In this document: positions 46,628 to 55,564 of the stretch, one piece after another
How positions within the stretch are numbered: the stretch's first letter is position 1
Layout of the letters: every line of letters begins with the position of its first letter
Assembly (NCBI RefSeq): GCF_000374105.1
Contig: NZ_KB893650.1
Coordinates: 490,862-554,861 of the forward strand
DNA: 64,000 bases
Direction: 5' to 3'
From: Kangiella aquimarina DSM 16071
Lineage (GTDB): Bacteria; Pseudomonadota; Gammaproteobacteria; Enterobacterales; Kangiellaceae
Made by a program: the position numbers and the translations under genes
Notes under the pieces: model-generated
What the model was told of the DNA's origin: nothing
The model's input: only the letters and a program-made list of their open reading frames with translations
The model's database searches: none

Positions 46628-46954
46628 TTAAGAATCAGTGAGTTCTATTTGCTCACTGTGTTTTAAAGCCTGGTCTATTTTCTGACTCATGTGGCTTAGC
46701 CTTTGCTCAATTTCGTTAGCTTCGTCACTATCGAGCGTAGGCGTATTGATTAACTCATAGCTCAAGTTCAGTGCAGCCATCACGGCGATTCTTTCAAGAC
46801 CAAGCACCTTGCCTGATTCACGGATCTCTTTCATGCGCTTGTCCAAAAAGCTCGCGGCCTGTAAAAGCTTCTGATGTTCGCTTTCAGGACTGGCGACCTG
46901 GAACTCTTTCCCCAAAATGGTAATGTTTATGGGTGTAACTTTTGGTTTTGCCAT
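46628..46954 (-). CDS. zapA: Cell division protein ZapA
   Basis: A 108-residue protein with the ZapA core: PINITILGKEFQVASPES at the N-terminus, LDKRMKEIRESGKVLGLERIAVMAALNLSYEL in pieces across the centre and a C-terminal coiled coil (EANEIEQRLSHMSQKIDQ). ZapA bundles FtsZ filaments at the division ring. It lies 26 bases downstream of the zapB-like gene and 150 bases upstream of 6S RNA. Confidence 0.93.
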   Translation of the reverse strand: MAKPKVTPINITILGKEFQVASPESEHQKLLQAASFLDKRMKEIRESGKVLGLERIAVMAALNLSYELINTPTLDSDEANEIEQRLSHMSQKIDQALKHSEQIELTDS

Positions 46955-46980
46955 ATTGTTATAAAAACCTTAAGTGCAAT

Positions 46981-47178
46981 CTACATCGACTTTAGTCGAG
47001 AGATCATAATATCAATCTGCTTGCGTGCAGTTTCATTTTTGCTGTGCAGACGATCACGCTCATTACGCAACTCATTAACCTGTTGGCGTAACTGATTGTT
47101 CTCGAGATTGATTTTCTCGAAGCGCGCTAACAAGGCGTTGATCTTATCTTCTAGTTTCTCTAATTGACCTTGTGTCAT
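46981..47178 (-). CDS. ZapB-like/TIGR02449 coiled-coil protein
   Basis: A 65-residue, wholly coiled-coil protein (LEDKINALLARFEKI, NQLRQQVNELRNERDRL). The family TIGR02449 is regularly found directly upstream of zapA in Gammaproteobacteria and is related in style to ZapB. A role in FtsZ-ring organisation is inferred from position and coiled-coil nature. The 197-base region up to the divergent ygfB gene holds the promoters of both operons. Confidence 0.82.
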   Translation of the reverse strand: MTQGQLEKLEDKINALLARFEKINLENNQLRQQVNELRNERDRLHSKNETARKQIDIMISRLKSM

Positions 47179-47375
47179 AGTGAGTTACCCGATTTTGTTA
47201 AAGCACACTATAAAGTCAAGCCGGTTTTTGGTCAATGTTTAATCAGCTTGACTTGTGATGCTGCTACCACCTTTTTATCCAATAATTCTCAGGCGCTAGT
47301 GTTGGGTTTTGAGCGCCTGGCGAGTTAAACTATGGGCCTGCAACCGAAATTACAAGATGAAAAGCATTTAACTTA

Positions 47376-47927
47376 ATGAATTATTTAGAAATTAATGAGT
47401 TCTGCCAGAAATTCCTGCCCGATCTTTCTGGTGCTGAGCTGGCGGGTATGCTTCATGGGCTGGTTGGGCATGGCTTTGTTCCAGAGGCAGGACGTTGGCC
47501 GCAGCAGATGAGTGACTTTCTGGCCAATGGTGAACCGCTGGGGCAGCAGGCAGAAGATGAACTGGAGCAGATCATCGCTTTTACACAGAAAGACTATCAG
47601 CCTGAATCCTATTCGATTGATCTGCTTATTCCAGAGGATGACTACCCCATTGACCAACGCGCTAAGGCTCTTGGCGAATGGTGTCAGGGTTTTCTGACTG
47701 GATATGGCTTAATTAAGCAGGAGAAAGAGCTGGAAGGTGACGCCAAAGAAGCCTTAAGAGATCTAAGCGAGATCGCCAAGATTGATTTTTCAGTTGAGGA
47801 TGACGATCCCGAAGAGTTGGAATCGGCCTTCATGACCATATCAGAGCATGTAAAAATGTCGGCGCAGATAATCTTTACCGCAAATCAGGCTACGCCTACA
47901 GCGCCACAGAATAAGAATATTCATTAG
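47376..47927 (+). CDS. ygfB: UPF0149 family protein YgfB
   Basis: A 183-residue acidic protein with the UPF0149 pattern: LSGAELAGMLHGLVGHG at the start and ALGEWCQGFLTGYGL in the centre. The family's molecular role is not settled. It heads the ygfB-pepP-ubiH-ubiI gene set, conserved from E. coli to Pseudomonas. pepP starts 42 bases later. Confidence 0.92.
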   Translation: MNYLEINEFCQKFLPDLSGAELAGMLHGLVGHGFVPEAGRWPQQMSDFLANGEPLGQQAEDELEQIIAFTQKDYQPESYSIDLLIPEDDYPIDQRAKALGEWCQGFLTGYGLIKQEKELEGDAKEALRDLSEIAKIDFSVEDDDPEELESAFMTISEHVKMSAQIIFTANQATPTAPQNKNIH

Positions 47928-47969
47928 GATTAACACACCCGAGCCCACTCACGCTATACAGGATATTGG

Positions 47970-49289
47970 ATGCAAGCAATCAACTTTGCCGCACGACGAA
48001 AGAAACTGATGCAATGGATGGGCCCCAACTCCATTGCTATTTTGCCATCAGCAACCGAAAAGGTGCGTAGCCACGATGTGCACTATCCGTTCAGACAAGA
48101 CAATGACTTCTGGTACTTAACGGGTTTTAATGAACCCGAAGCAGTCGCGGTTTTGGTGCCGGGCCGTAAACATGGTGAATTTATCCTGTTTAATCGCGAG
48201 AAAGACGTAACCCAGGAAATCTGGCACGGCAAACGGCTTGGGCAGGAAGGTGTAGTGGAACAGCTGGGGGCCGATGATGCGTTCCCGATTTCCGACATTG
48301 ATGACATCCTGCCTGGCTTGATGGAGGGCAAGGAGCGGATATACTTTGCCTTTGGTGCGCATCCGGAATTTGACCAGAATATTATGGAATGGCGCAGTCA
48401 ATTGCAGTCTCAGTCTGTCCGAGGTTCGGAGCCACCGGGCGAGCTGGTTGATTTACGTCATCATCTGCACGACATGCGCCTGATAAAGTCTAGTGCTGAA
48501 ATTCAACGTATGCGCCATGCCGCCAAAACGGCGGCCAAAGCCCATACTGAACTGATGAAAGCCTGCGCACCCGGCAAGACCGAAATGCAGATGGAAGCGG
48601 TCTTGCATTATCATTATGTGCAGGGCGGTTGCCGTTATCCTGCCTATCCTTCCATCGTGGCCGGTGGTGATAATGCCAATATTCTTCATTATGTGGAAAA
48701 CGCTGATGAACTGCATGACGGAGACTTGTTGTTGGTGGATGCTGGCTGTGAATTTGAGCATTATGCATCCGATATTACCCGGACGATTCCGATCAATGGC
48801 AAATACAGCAAGGAGCAGGCTCAGCTCTACGATATCGTGCTTGAAGCCCAGTTAGCGGCCATTGAGATGATCAAGCCGGGCAACCATTGGGCACAGATTC
48901 ATGATAAGGCAGTAGAAGTCATCACTCAGGGGCTGGTGGATTTGAAAATTCTGAAGGGTAACGTTAAAGAATTAATCAAGCGCGGTGCTTACCGCGATTT
49001 TTACATGCATAAAACGGGTCACTGGATTGGACTGGATGTGCATGATGTGGGTGATTATCAGGTGCATGGTCAGCCAAGAGTGCTGGAGCCAGGCATGGTA
49101 CTAACGGTTGAGCCGGCGCTGTACATTAGCAAGGACAATACCAAGGCGGCGAAAAAATGGCGCGGCATTGGCATTCGCATCGAAGATGATGTGGTGGTAA
49201 CGCGAGAGGGTTATGACATCCTGTCGAAAGGTGTTCCGAAAACGCGTGAAGAGATTGAGCAGCTTATGGCTCAGGCCAGACAACAGTAG
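47970..49289 (+). CDS. pepP: Xaa-Pro aminopeptidase P
   Basis: A 439-residue metallopeptidase of the M24B family. The N-terminal creatinase-like domain has DNDFWYLTGFNEPEA; the catalytic pita-bread domain has the metal ligands in LLVDAGCEFEHYASDITRT, GHWIGLDVHDVG, LTVEPALYI and GIRIEDDVVV. It removes N-terminal residues preceding proline. The length equals that of E. coli PepP (441). ubiH starts 12 bases after the stop. Confidence 0.96.
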   Translation: MQAINFAARRKKLMQWMGPNSIAILPSATEKVRSHDVHYPFRQDNDFWYLTGFNEPEAVAVLVPGRKHGEFILFNREKDVTQEIWHGKRLGQEGVVEQLGADDAFPISDIDDILPGLMEGKERIYFAFGAHPEFDQNIMEWRSQLQSQSVRGSEPPGELVDLRHHLHDMRLIKSSAEIQRMRHAAKTAAKAHTELMKACAPGKTEMQMEAVLHYHYVQGGCRYPAYPSIVAGGDNANILHYVENADELHDGDLLLVDAGCEFEHYASDITRTIPINGKYSKEQAQLYDIVLEAQLAAIEMIKPGNHWAQIHDKAVEVITQGLVDLKILKGNVKELIKRGAYRDFYMHKTGHWIGLDVHDVGDYQVHGQPRVLEPGMVLTVEPALYISKDNTKAAKKWRGIGIRIEDDVVVTREGYDILSKGVPKTREEIEQLMAQARQQ

Positions 49290-49301
49290 GAAAATAGATC
49301 C

Positions 49302-50540
49302 GTGAAAACCTATCCGGTGGTGATTATTGGTGGTGGCATGGCAGGCGCGAGTCTAGCACTGGCGCTGGCTAATGCAGGTATTAAAAATGCTGTCTTTGAA
49401 GCCGTCGCACCGGAAACTAATGCGCAACCTGGTTTTGATGATAGAACCGTTGCTTTGTCTGCGGCTTCATTGAATATCCTGAAAAAGCTTGGACTGGAAA
49501 AAGACTTGTATTCGGTTGCCGCACCAATTAAAACCATTCATGTCTCCGATCAGGGGCATTGCGGTTTTGCTCGAATTGATGCCACAGAGGGTGGTGTGCC
49601 AGCGCTGGGCGCTGTGATTGAAAACTGGCAACTGGGCCAGGCGCTCAATCAGGCCATCAGTAGTCAGCCACTGATTGAGTATCATGCTCCCGCCAAAGTG
49701 GTGGATATTGAGCAGTCGGCAGATGAAGCAACCTTGCGAATTGAACTGAGTAGCGGCACCGAGGAAGTGAAAGCCGGTTTAGTGGTATTGGCTGATGGTG
49801 CCCGTTCGCCGCTTCGCCAACAGCTGCACATTGATGCGCAGATTAATGATTACCATAAGTCCGCTATCGTCTGTAACCTGACCACTCAGTTACCCCATCA
49901 AAATTGTGCCTACGAGCGCTTTACCCAAGATGGGCCGCTGGCATTACTACCTCTCACAAAAAATCGTATGGCGCTGGTTTGGTCTAAGCCCACTAAAGAA
50001 GCTCAGTCGCTGGTAGAGTTGAATGAAGTCGAGTTTGCCGCAAAGTTAGAAGAAGCTTTTGGAGCCAGACTTGGCAGAATCACCAAAGTCGGTAGCAGAA
50101 AATCTTTCCCGCTCATTCAGTTAAAGGCAGAAACCCTTTTCCGTGGTCGCTGCGTTTTAATAGGCAATGCTGCTCAGTCGTTGCACCCGATTGCCGGTCA
50201 GGGCTTCAATCTGGGCTTGCGTGATGTAGCAGATTTAACGGAGCTACTGGCTGCTGCGAAGAATACTATACAGGACGATGAGCTGGCCTTGATGCAGATC
50301 GTGGGTTCCTATCAGTTATTGAGGCAGTATCAGCAGAAAAGACATCCGGATCGGGAACAGACCTTGTGGGTTACCGAATCGCTGGCGAGACTGTTCAGTA
50401 ACAGCTGGCTGCCATTGTCCATATCACGAAACCTTTTATTGAAGGTGATGGATACAGCACCAGTTGCAAAAGGTCTGTTTGCCAGTCAGGCAATGGGTTT
50501 TGGATTTAATAATAGTCAGATGGCAAGTCATGAAGAATAA
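49302..50540 (+). CDS. ubiH: Ubiquinone FAD hydroxylase UbiH
   Basis: A 412-residue FAD monooxygenase: VVIIGGGMAGASLALALA (dinucleotide fold), DDRTVALSAASL, LADGARSPLRQQ and the FAD-ribityl motif LHPIAGQGFNLGLRD. Position right after pepP is that of ubiH (2-octaprenyl-6-methoxyphenol hydroxylase). GTG start with GGAAAATAG upstream. Assignment between UbiH, UbiI and UbiF activity within this family relies on gene order. Confidence 0.92.
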   Translation: MKTYPVVIIGGGMAGASLALALANAGIKNAVFEAVAPETNAQPGFDDRTVALSAASLNILKKLGLEKDLYSVAAPIKTIHVSDQGHCGFARIDATEGGVPALGAVIENWQLGQALNQAISSQPLIEYHAPAKVVDIEQSADEATLRIELSSGTEEVKAGLVVLADGARSPLRQQLHIDAQINDYHKSAIVCNLTTQLPHQNCAYERFTQDGPLALLPLTKNRMALVWSKPTKEAQSLVELNEVEFAAKLEEAFGARLGRITKVGSRKSFPLIQLKAETLFRGRCVLIGNAAQSLHPIAGQGFNLGLRDVADLTELLAAAKNTIQDDELALMQIVGSYQLLRQYQQKRHPDREQTLWVTESLARLFSNSWLPLSISRNLLLKVMDTAPVAKGLFASQAMGFGFNNSQMASHEE

Positions 50541-51492
50541 AATCATTATTTTTTTGATGTTATTGTTGGTATTGGTTCTGGCCACTGTCGCCTGGCGCAG
50601 CATTTCTCAGGATGCTGCGCAGGTTCAGGTGGACAGAGATGAGCAGAGCCAGCCTATAAGCGATACAGAAAACCAAAACGGAAAAGTCGGCCAGGAATTT
50701 GAAAGGCTAAATGATAGCGAGTCAGCAATAGATTCGAATGAACAGCTGTCGGTGGTTAACCAATCAGAACAGTCCGCTGGCGACACTGAAGACCAGTCAG
50801 AAGATAAGCTTTGCGAGTTGGTGTCGAAGTATGACGACTGGCAAAACTCAGGCTCCGGTTATAACTCTCAGAAACTAGTCGATGAAATTAGAAGCTGGGG
50901 CAACACGCGCGGTTATTTTGAAATGGAATATAACGGCAGTGGCATGGAAATTAAAAAGACTTCTGATTATGACTATTATGAAACAGAAGATTTACAACAG
51001 ATGGCGGATGCTGGTGATCCTATTGCCAACGTCAAATATGCGTATCGTTTATTCCTACAGGGCGACCCTGCTTCGCTTGAAGAAGCTCAACCTTACTGCG
51101 AAAAAGCGGTTGTTCATGGTTACTCGGCTATGCTTCGTTGTAAAACAAGCTATTTAAATCACATTGTGACCCAGCATGAAAATCAAGAAGAGCCAGATGC
51201 TGAACGAATAGAGGAGTTGCACGTTGAAATACAGGCTTGGCAAAAATTATATCAATTGCGTAATGACCCTCTAGGGCAATTATTTGAGGTTCAGTTCTTC
51301 ACTGAAGTAGAAGGTGTTGAAGTAGATGACGAAGAGGTTAATGCAAAAGCACAGACGCTTTATGCCGATATTGTTAAGCGACGAAATAATCTAGGGCTAG
51401 GGGAGTTTGATAGTGAGCCAGCACCGGACATCATCAACTATGCGGTTGAAAATAATATTCAGGAAGGAGCCGTTGCCAAATGTTTCGAGTAG
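50530..51492 (+). CDS. Membrane-anchored Sel1-like protein, paralogue A
   Basis: Start chosen at the ATG at 50530, 11 bases inside the end of ubiH, because it gives a clean membrane anchor MKNKIIIFLMLLLVLVLAT; the frame opens earlier but inside ubiH. The 320-residue product then has an acidic, Gln-rich linker (about 30-95) and a domain with CELVSKYDDW, TEDLQQMADAGDPIANVKYAYRL (a Sel1/TPR-like unit) and YCEKAVVHGYSAMLRC. The next gene encodes a clear paralogue. Function unknown; the position inside the ubi operon may hint at envelope or quinone work, but nothing more. Confidence 0.62.
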   Translation: MKNKIIIFLMLLLVLVLATVAWRSISQDAAQVQVDRDEQSQPISDTENQNGKVGQEFERLNDSESAIDSNEQLSVVNQSEQSAGDTEDQSEDKLCELVSKYDDWQNSGSGYNSQKLVDEIRSWGNTRGYFEMEYNGSGMEIKKTSDYDYYETEDLQQMADAGDPIANVKYAYRLFLQGDPASLEEAQPYCEKAVVHGYSAMLRCKTSYLNHIVTQHENQEEPDAERIEELHVEIQAWQKLYQLRNDPLGQLFEVQFFTEVEGVEVDDEEVNAKAQTLYADIVKRRNNLGLGEFDSEPAPDIINYAVENNIQEGAVAKCFE

Positions 51493-51562
51493 CGTTTTTT
51501 AATAAACGCACCGGGCAAAAAAGCAGCAACTTGAACAATAGATGACAGCACAAACAGACATT

Positions 51563-52381
51563 ATGAATTTCCAACATATTGCAACGGGGCTATTCCTGTG
51601 TCTGTGCTCAATGCTGGTAAATGCAAAACATGTTGAGCCTGATTATGCCAGGCAGCCACAAACGGTTTCGGAAGAACTGTGTGAAGCTGTAAAGGACTAT
51701 GATGACTGGAAGATATACCATGATCAATGGATTTCAGAAGCATATGATTTAGAGCGTTACCAATGGCAAGCCAGCAAAGGGTATCCGGTCAAAGACTCGA
51801 GGTTCTACGAGAAAACGGATTATGATAAGTATTCAACAGAAACTCTGATGCGTCTGGCGCAGGAGGGTGATAAGGCGGCCAACCTGGAGCTGGCACAACG
51901 TCATTATTATTTTCGTTCGGGCAAGGTTACTGATGCGGAACATTTTTGCTATATGGCGGTGGTTGATGGCTTCAGTGCCATGACCAGCTGCATGATCAGC
52001 AGCTATGGGGAAAAGATTGCCAGGCAGATGGCAAAAGATCAGGGACAATCGTCGGAGCGACAATTGAAACTTAGGCTTAAGCTGCTCGGATGGGCGCAAA
52101 TCAGTCAGGATTTTGATGACATATTTGCACAGCAGTTTGCAGAGATATTGAAGCCAGGTTATCAACGTAATGATATCACTGATGCCATGATAAAAGACGC
52201 TGCCGAATCAATCCGTGAAGAGCTGAAGCTGGCGCGACAGGAGCGCAAGCAATACAAAGAGACGCTGACTTTTGATGTTAAGCAGAAGATGCCAGAATTA
52301 TGGCGTATGTTGGAACAGAATAAACTGGAAGAGCAGGTCATAAATAGCTGCTTTATAGAGAATGAGTATGCAACAGAGTAA
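51563..52381 (+). CDS. Secreted Sel1-like protein, paralogue B
   Basis: The ATG at 51563 gives a signal peptide (MNFQHIATGLFLCLCSMLVNA); an ATG seven codons earlier (51542) is possible. The mature part repeats the layout of paralogue A: CEAVKDYDDW, TETLMRLAQEGDKAANLELAQRH, FCYMAVVDGFSAMTSC, and a helical tail ending with INSCF. Conserved cysteines at matching places suggest disulfides. Its end overlaps ubiI by 20 bases, so it is surely in the same operon. No known family was recognised beyond the Sel1/TPR-like unit. Confidence 0.62.
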   Translation: MNFQHIATGLFLCLCSMLVNAKHVEPDYARQPQTVSEELCEAVKDYDDWKIYHDQWISEAYDLERYQWQASKGYPVKDSRFYEKTDYDKYSTETLMRLAQEGDKAANLELAQRHYYFRSGKVTDAEHFCYMAVVDGFSAMTSCMISSYGEKIARQMAKDQGQSSERQLKLRLKLLGWAQISQDFDDIFAQQFAEILKPGYQRNDITDAMIKDAAESIREELKLARQERKQYKETLTFDVKQKMPELWRMLEQNKLEEQVINSCFIENEYATE

Positions 52382-53561
52382 CCCTGATTATGATCTGATC
52401 ATTGTTGGTGGCGGCATGGTTGGCCTGGCACTGGCTGCTCGGCTGGCGCAGAGCCAACTAAAAATTGCCATTATTGATCCCAAGCCCGTGGAAATGAGCT
52501 GGGACAAAAGCGACTATGATTTGCGGGTCAGCGCCATCACTCGAGCCAGTCAGAAGTTGCTCGATGAGGTGAGCGCATGGGACTATATTGGGCAGGATGA
52601 AAAGACTGCCTACCAAAGAATGTATGTGTGGGATGGCGAAGCCAGTCGCGGCAAGATTGAGTTTGATGCAAAGCTTTTGGCTGAGCCCAACCTTGGGCAT
52701 ATTATCGAAAACCGTGTGCTGCGTCGCAGCCTGTTCCAGGCCATCAAACCCTATCGAAATATTGAATTCCTATCGCCGCAAAAATGCGCCCGAGTTTCCT
52801 ATCAGGCGGAGCAGGCGAGCATTGAACTGGCTGATGGTAAAAGTATTTCGGCAAAATTACTGGTCGCTGCCGATGGCGCCATGTCATGGCTCAGAAAAAA
52901 CAGTGGTATCGAAATAAAACAAAAGCCTTATGGCCATAAAGCCATTGTGGCCACCATCAAAACTGAGAAGTTGCATCAAGAAACTGCCTGGCAACGCTTT
53001 GACCATAATGGACCATTAGCTTTCTTACCACTGACTGATGAACATCACTGCTCCATCGTCTGGTCAGTCAAAAGCGACTATGCCGATCAGCTGATGGCGT
53101 TAGATGACAAAGAATTTTTGCAGCGACTCGAGCAGACATTTGAAAATACCCTTGGGCAGTGTTTGGAAACCAGCCAGCGAGTTGCATTTCCATTAATTGA
53201 GCGCACTGCAGAATCCTTGGTCCAGGAACGCATCGCATTGATAGGCGATGCAGCGCATACCATCCATCCCTTAGCCGGACAGGGCGTTAACCTCGGCTTC
53301 AGCGATGTGATAGAACTTGCCAAAACCATTGAGAAAAGCATCAATAAAAACCAGGACATTGGCCTCAAAAGAAACCTGCGACCTTACGAACGCGCGCGCA
53401 AAGGCGATATTTTAATGATGCAAAAAGCTATGCAGGGCTTTAAATTACTCTTTGAACAGGACATACCATTTATACAAATGACCCGAAGTTATGGTTTGGC
53501 ACTGACCAATCAGCATCCACTGTTGAAACAGCAGTTGATCAAACAGGCAATGGGGTTGTAG
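52362..53561 (+). CDS. ubiI: Ubiquinone C5-hydroxylase-like FAD monooxygenase UbiI/VisC
   Basis: A 399-residue FAD monooxygenase of the UbiH/UbiI/COQ6 family: YDLIIVGGGMVGLALAARL, DLRVSAITRAS, VAADGAMSWLR and HPLAGQGVNLGFSDV. In E. coli visC (ubiI) directly follows ubiH; here two paralogous genes have been inserted between them. Start may be the ATG at 52362 or six bases later. The ABM-domain gene follows 10 bases downstream. Confidence 0.9.
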   Translation: MSMQQSNPDYDLIIVGGGMVGLALAARLAQSQLKIAIIDPKPVEMSWDKSDYDLRVSAITRASQKLLDEVSAWDYIGQDEKTAYQRMYVWDGEASRGKIEFDAKLLAEPNLGHIIENRVLRRSLFQAIKPYRNIEFLSPQKCARVSYQAEQASIELADGKSISAKLLVAADGAMSWLRKNSGIEIKQKPYGHKAIVATIKTEKLHQETAWQRFDHNGPLAFLPLTDEHHCSIVWSVKSDYADQLMALDDKEFLQRLEQTFENTLGQCLETSQRVAFPLIERTAESLVQERIALIGDAAHTIHPLAGQGVNLGFSDVIELAKTIEKSINKNQDIGLKRNLRPYERARKGDILMMQKAMQGFKLLFEQDIPFIQMTRSYGLALTNQHPLLKQQLIKQAMGL

Positions 53562-53571
53562 GGAAATAAAC

Positions 53572-53853
53572 ATGTATGTGGTGATCTTTAAGGCAAAAGT
53601 TCGACAGTTTGATGATGAGTACTCACAAATGGCAGAACGTATGCGTGAGCTAGCACTAACAGAATTTGGTTGTCTGGAGTTTAATGCAGTGACCGAAGGT
53701 GATCAGGAGATAGCACTTTCTTACTGGCCATCCGAAGAACACATCAAAGCCTGGAAGCAACATCCCGAACACCTTGCAGCACAACAACTCGGTAAAGAAC
53801 GATGGTATGAGTCTTACTCGGTGGAAATAGCAGAAATTATGCGCTCTTATTAG
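53572..53853 (+). CDS. Antibiotic biosynthesis monooxygenase (ABM) domain protein
   Basis: A 93-residue ferredoxin-like ABM domain: MYVVIFKAKV, MRELALTEFGCLEFNAV and EIALSYWPSEEHIKAWKQHPEH are family-typical, with an HP-EH near the usual ligand site. Small ABM proteins act as cofactor-free monooxygenases or haem-degrading or stress proteins; no choice can be made here. It is the last gene of the ygfB-ubiI transcript. Confidence 0.85.
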   Translation: MYVVIFKAKVRQFDDEYSQMAERMRELALTEFGCLEFNAVTEGDQEIALSYWPSEEHIKAWKQHPEHLAAQQLGKERWYESYSVEIAEIMRSY

Positions 53854-53931
53854 TTATCAAACTTCCTAGATTAATCCGCTGGTTGTCTATCGTTATGGTT
53901 TACTGTTTAAGTATTGGGTAAAACCCCATTT

Positions 53932-54320
53932 GATTGAGCTGAGTCGTAGCCAAGTCATAGCAATTCAAAACAGGACGTTTTGAATAGTAAAATTCGGGCC
54001 ACGGATGGAACGTATTTTACGGTACCCAAGGGGGCAGACCCTGCGTTAAGTGGCTTGGCGCAGAAGAAGGTAGTTGAGCGAAGCGAAGCCTCAATCATGG
54101 GGTGGTCTTCTTTTATGAAGTACATCCTTGTACTTCACCCTTCGGGCTAGCTTTGCTATTCAAAATCGTTCCAGACGATTTTGTGGTTACTTAGAGCAAG
54201 ACAAATTTGTCAGGAACAAATTTGAACAGCGGAGCTAAGCGACGCTGGCTTCAGCGGAATACAGGGATGTATTCCGCAAAACTAACTCGCTAAGAAGCGA
54301 AACACAAATGCAGAATAGGA
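53932..54320 (+). repeat. Composite intergenic repeat, copy 3, with five hairpins
   Basis: Fills most of the 593-base gene-free stretch 53854-54446. 53932-54112 matches copy 2 (45408-45568, opposite strand). Hairpins: ATTCAAAAC/GTTTTGAAT, loop AGGAC (53963-53985); GAAGTACA/TGTACTTC, loop TCCT (54117-54136); CAAAATCGT/ACGATTTTG, loop TCCAG (54161-54183); CAAATTTGT/ACAAATTTG, loop CAGGA (54202-54224); GCGGAATACA/TGTATTCCGC, loop GGGA (54254-54277). No open frame is convincing. The rest holds the Fur box and fbpA promoter. Confidence 0.82.
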
Positions 54321-54394
54321 CCATAAAACCTTGATCCACATCATCCCCTGTCTGACTAAAACAGAAATAATAGCGTCCTGCCCTTGTAATATTT

Positions 54395-54413
54395 AATGAT
54401 AATAATTATCATT
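54395..54413 (+). promoter_or_regulatory. Fur box upstream of the iron transporter
   Basis: AATGATAATAATTATCATT is a perfect 9-1-9 palindrome closely matching the Fur consensus, 33 bases before the first ATG of the iron-binding protein. It predicts iron-dependent repression of the transporter. Confidence 0.9.
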
Positions 54414-54446
54414 TGCGAACTTCTCACGAATTCTTAAATTGGTGTT

Positions 54447-55544
54447 ATGACGATGAAAAAAACTTGGCTTACTGGCTTGTCTGCAAGCGTGCTGTTAGTA
54501 CTTAGCGCCTGTTCTGATGAGTCTGCGCAATCAAGCGATACTCAAGCTCAATCTCCGGAAGCTCAAAACACAACTCAAACCACAGCTCAAGCACAGCAAA
54601 ATGATACGCCTATCGTGGTTTATACCTCACGCAAAGAGCATCTGGTTAAGCCTTTCTTTGAGCAGTTCACTGCCGAAACTGGCATTGATATTCAATATAT
54701 TACTGATAGCGAAGCAGCCTTGATTAGTCGCCTTAAAGCCGAAGGTGAGCGCACTCCGGCAGATGTTTTAATCACTGTTGATGCGGGTAATCTCTGGTTG
54801 GCAACACAGGAAGATGTCCTGCAGCCTATTGAGTCACCTGTACTTGAAGCTTCAATTCCTGAGAGCTTGCAGGACCCTGAGAATCACTGGTTTGGTTTGA
54901 CCGTTCGCGCCCGTACTATTGTATACAGCACGGAGCGAGTAAAGCCTGAAGAGCTAGCCACCTATGAAGCATTGGGTGACGAGCAGTGGAGTGGTCGTCT
55001 ATGTTTACGCACCTCGAAAAAGGTCTATAACCAGTCTTTAGTTGCGATGTTGATTGCCCGTTATGGTGAAGAGAAAACTCAACAGATCGTCGAAAGCTGG
55101 GTTGCAAACCTGGCAACGGATCCTTTCTCAAACGACACCAAGGTTATGAATGCTATAACCGCAGGTGTGTGTGATGTAGGTGTAGTAAACACTTACTATT
55201 TTGGTCGTTTACAGAAAGAAACACCAGACATCCCATTGGCTTTATTCTGGCCTGATCAGTCGGAAGAAGGTTACGGTGTTCACGTTAATGTCTCCGGCGC
55301 AGGTATCACAAAGCATTCTGATAACCAGCAAAATGCGTTAAAATTGATTGAGTGGTTGGCGAGCGAAGAAGCTCAACAAATGTTTGCCGGTTTAAATATG
55401 GAATACCCAGCCAATAAAAACGTTAAGCCAACTGAGGAAGTTGCAGCCTGGGGTGAGTTTAAAGCTGATACCACCAACTTATCCAAAGCTGGAGAATTAC
55501 AGCCTGCTGCGGTGAAATTAATGGATCGCGCAGGTTATCGATAA
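54447..55544 (+). CDS. Ferric iron ABC transporter substrate-binding lipoprotein (FbpA/FutA-type)
   Basis: A 365-residue lipoprotein: signal with LLVLSAC (Cys22), a Gln/Thr-rich linker, then a class II periplasmic binding fold starting TPIVVYTSRKEHLVKP. Tyrosines typical of Fe(III) binding are seen in CDVGVVNTYYFGRL. Expression is probably repressed by Fur through the box just upstream. An ATG two codons later (54453) is an equal start candidate. The permease follows after 20 bases. Confidence 0.92.
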   Translation: MTMKKTWLTGLSASVLLVLSACSDESAQSSDTQAQSPEAQNTTQTTAQAQQNDTPIVVYTSRKEHLVKPFFEQFTAETGIDIQYITDSEAALISRLKAEGERTPADVLITVDAGNLWLATQEDVLQPIESPVLEASIPESLQDPENHWFGLTVRARTIVYSTERVKPEELATYEALGDEQWSGRLCLRTSKKVYNQSLVAMLIARYGEEKTQQIVESWVANLATDPFSNDTKVMNAITAGVCDVGVVNTYYFGRLQKETPDIPLALFWPDQSEEGYGVHVNVSGAGITKHSDNQQNALKLIEWLASEEAQQMFAGLNMEYPANKNVKPTEEVAAWGEFKADTTNLSKAGELQPAAVKLMDRAGYR

Positions 55545-55564
55545 TTTAAGATAAGCGAATCATA

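Noticed and set aside
43190-54320. CRISPR array or insertion sequence at the repeat-rich stretches
   Set aside because: Repeats are not regularly spaced with unique spacers and no transposase or cas gene is present.
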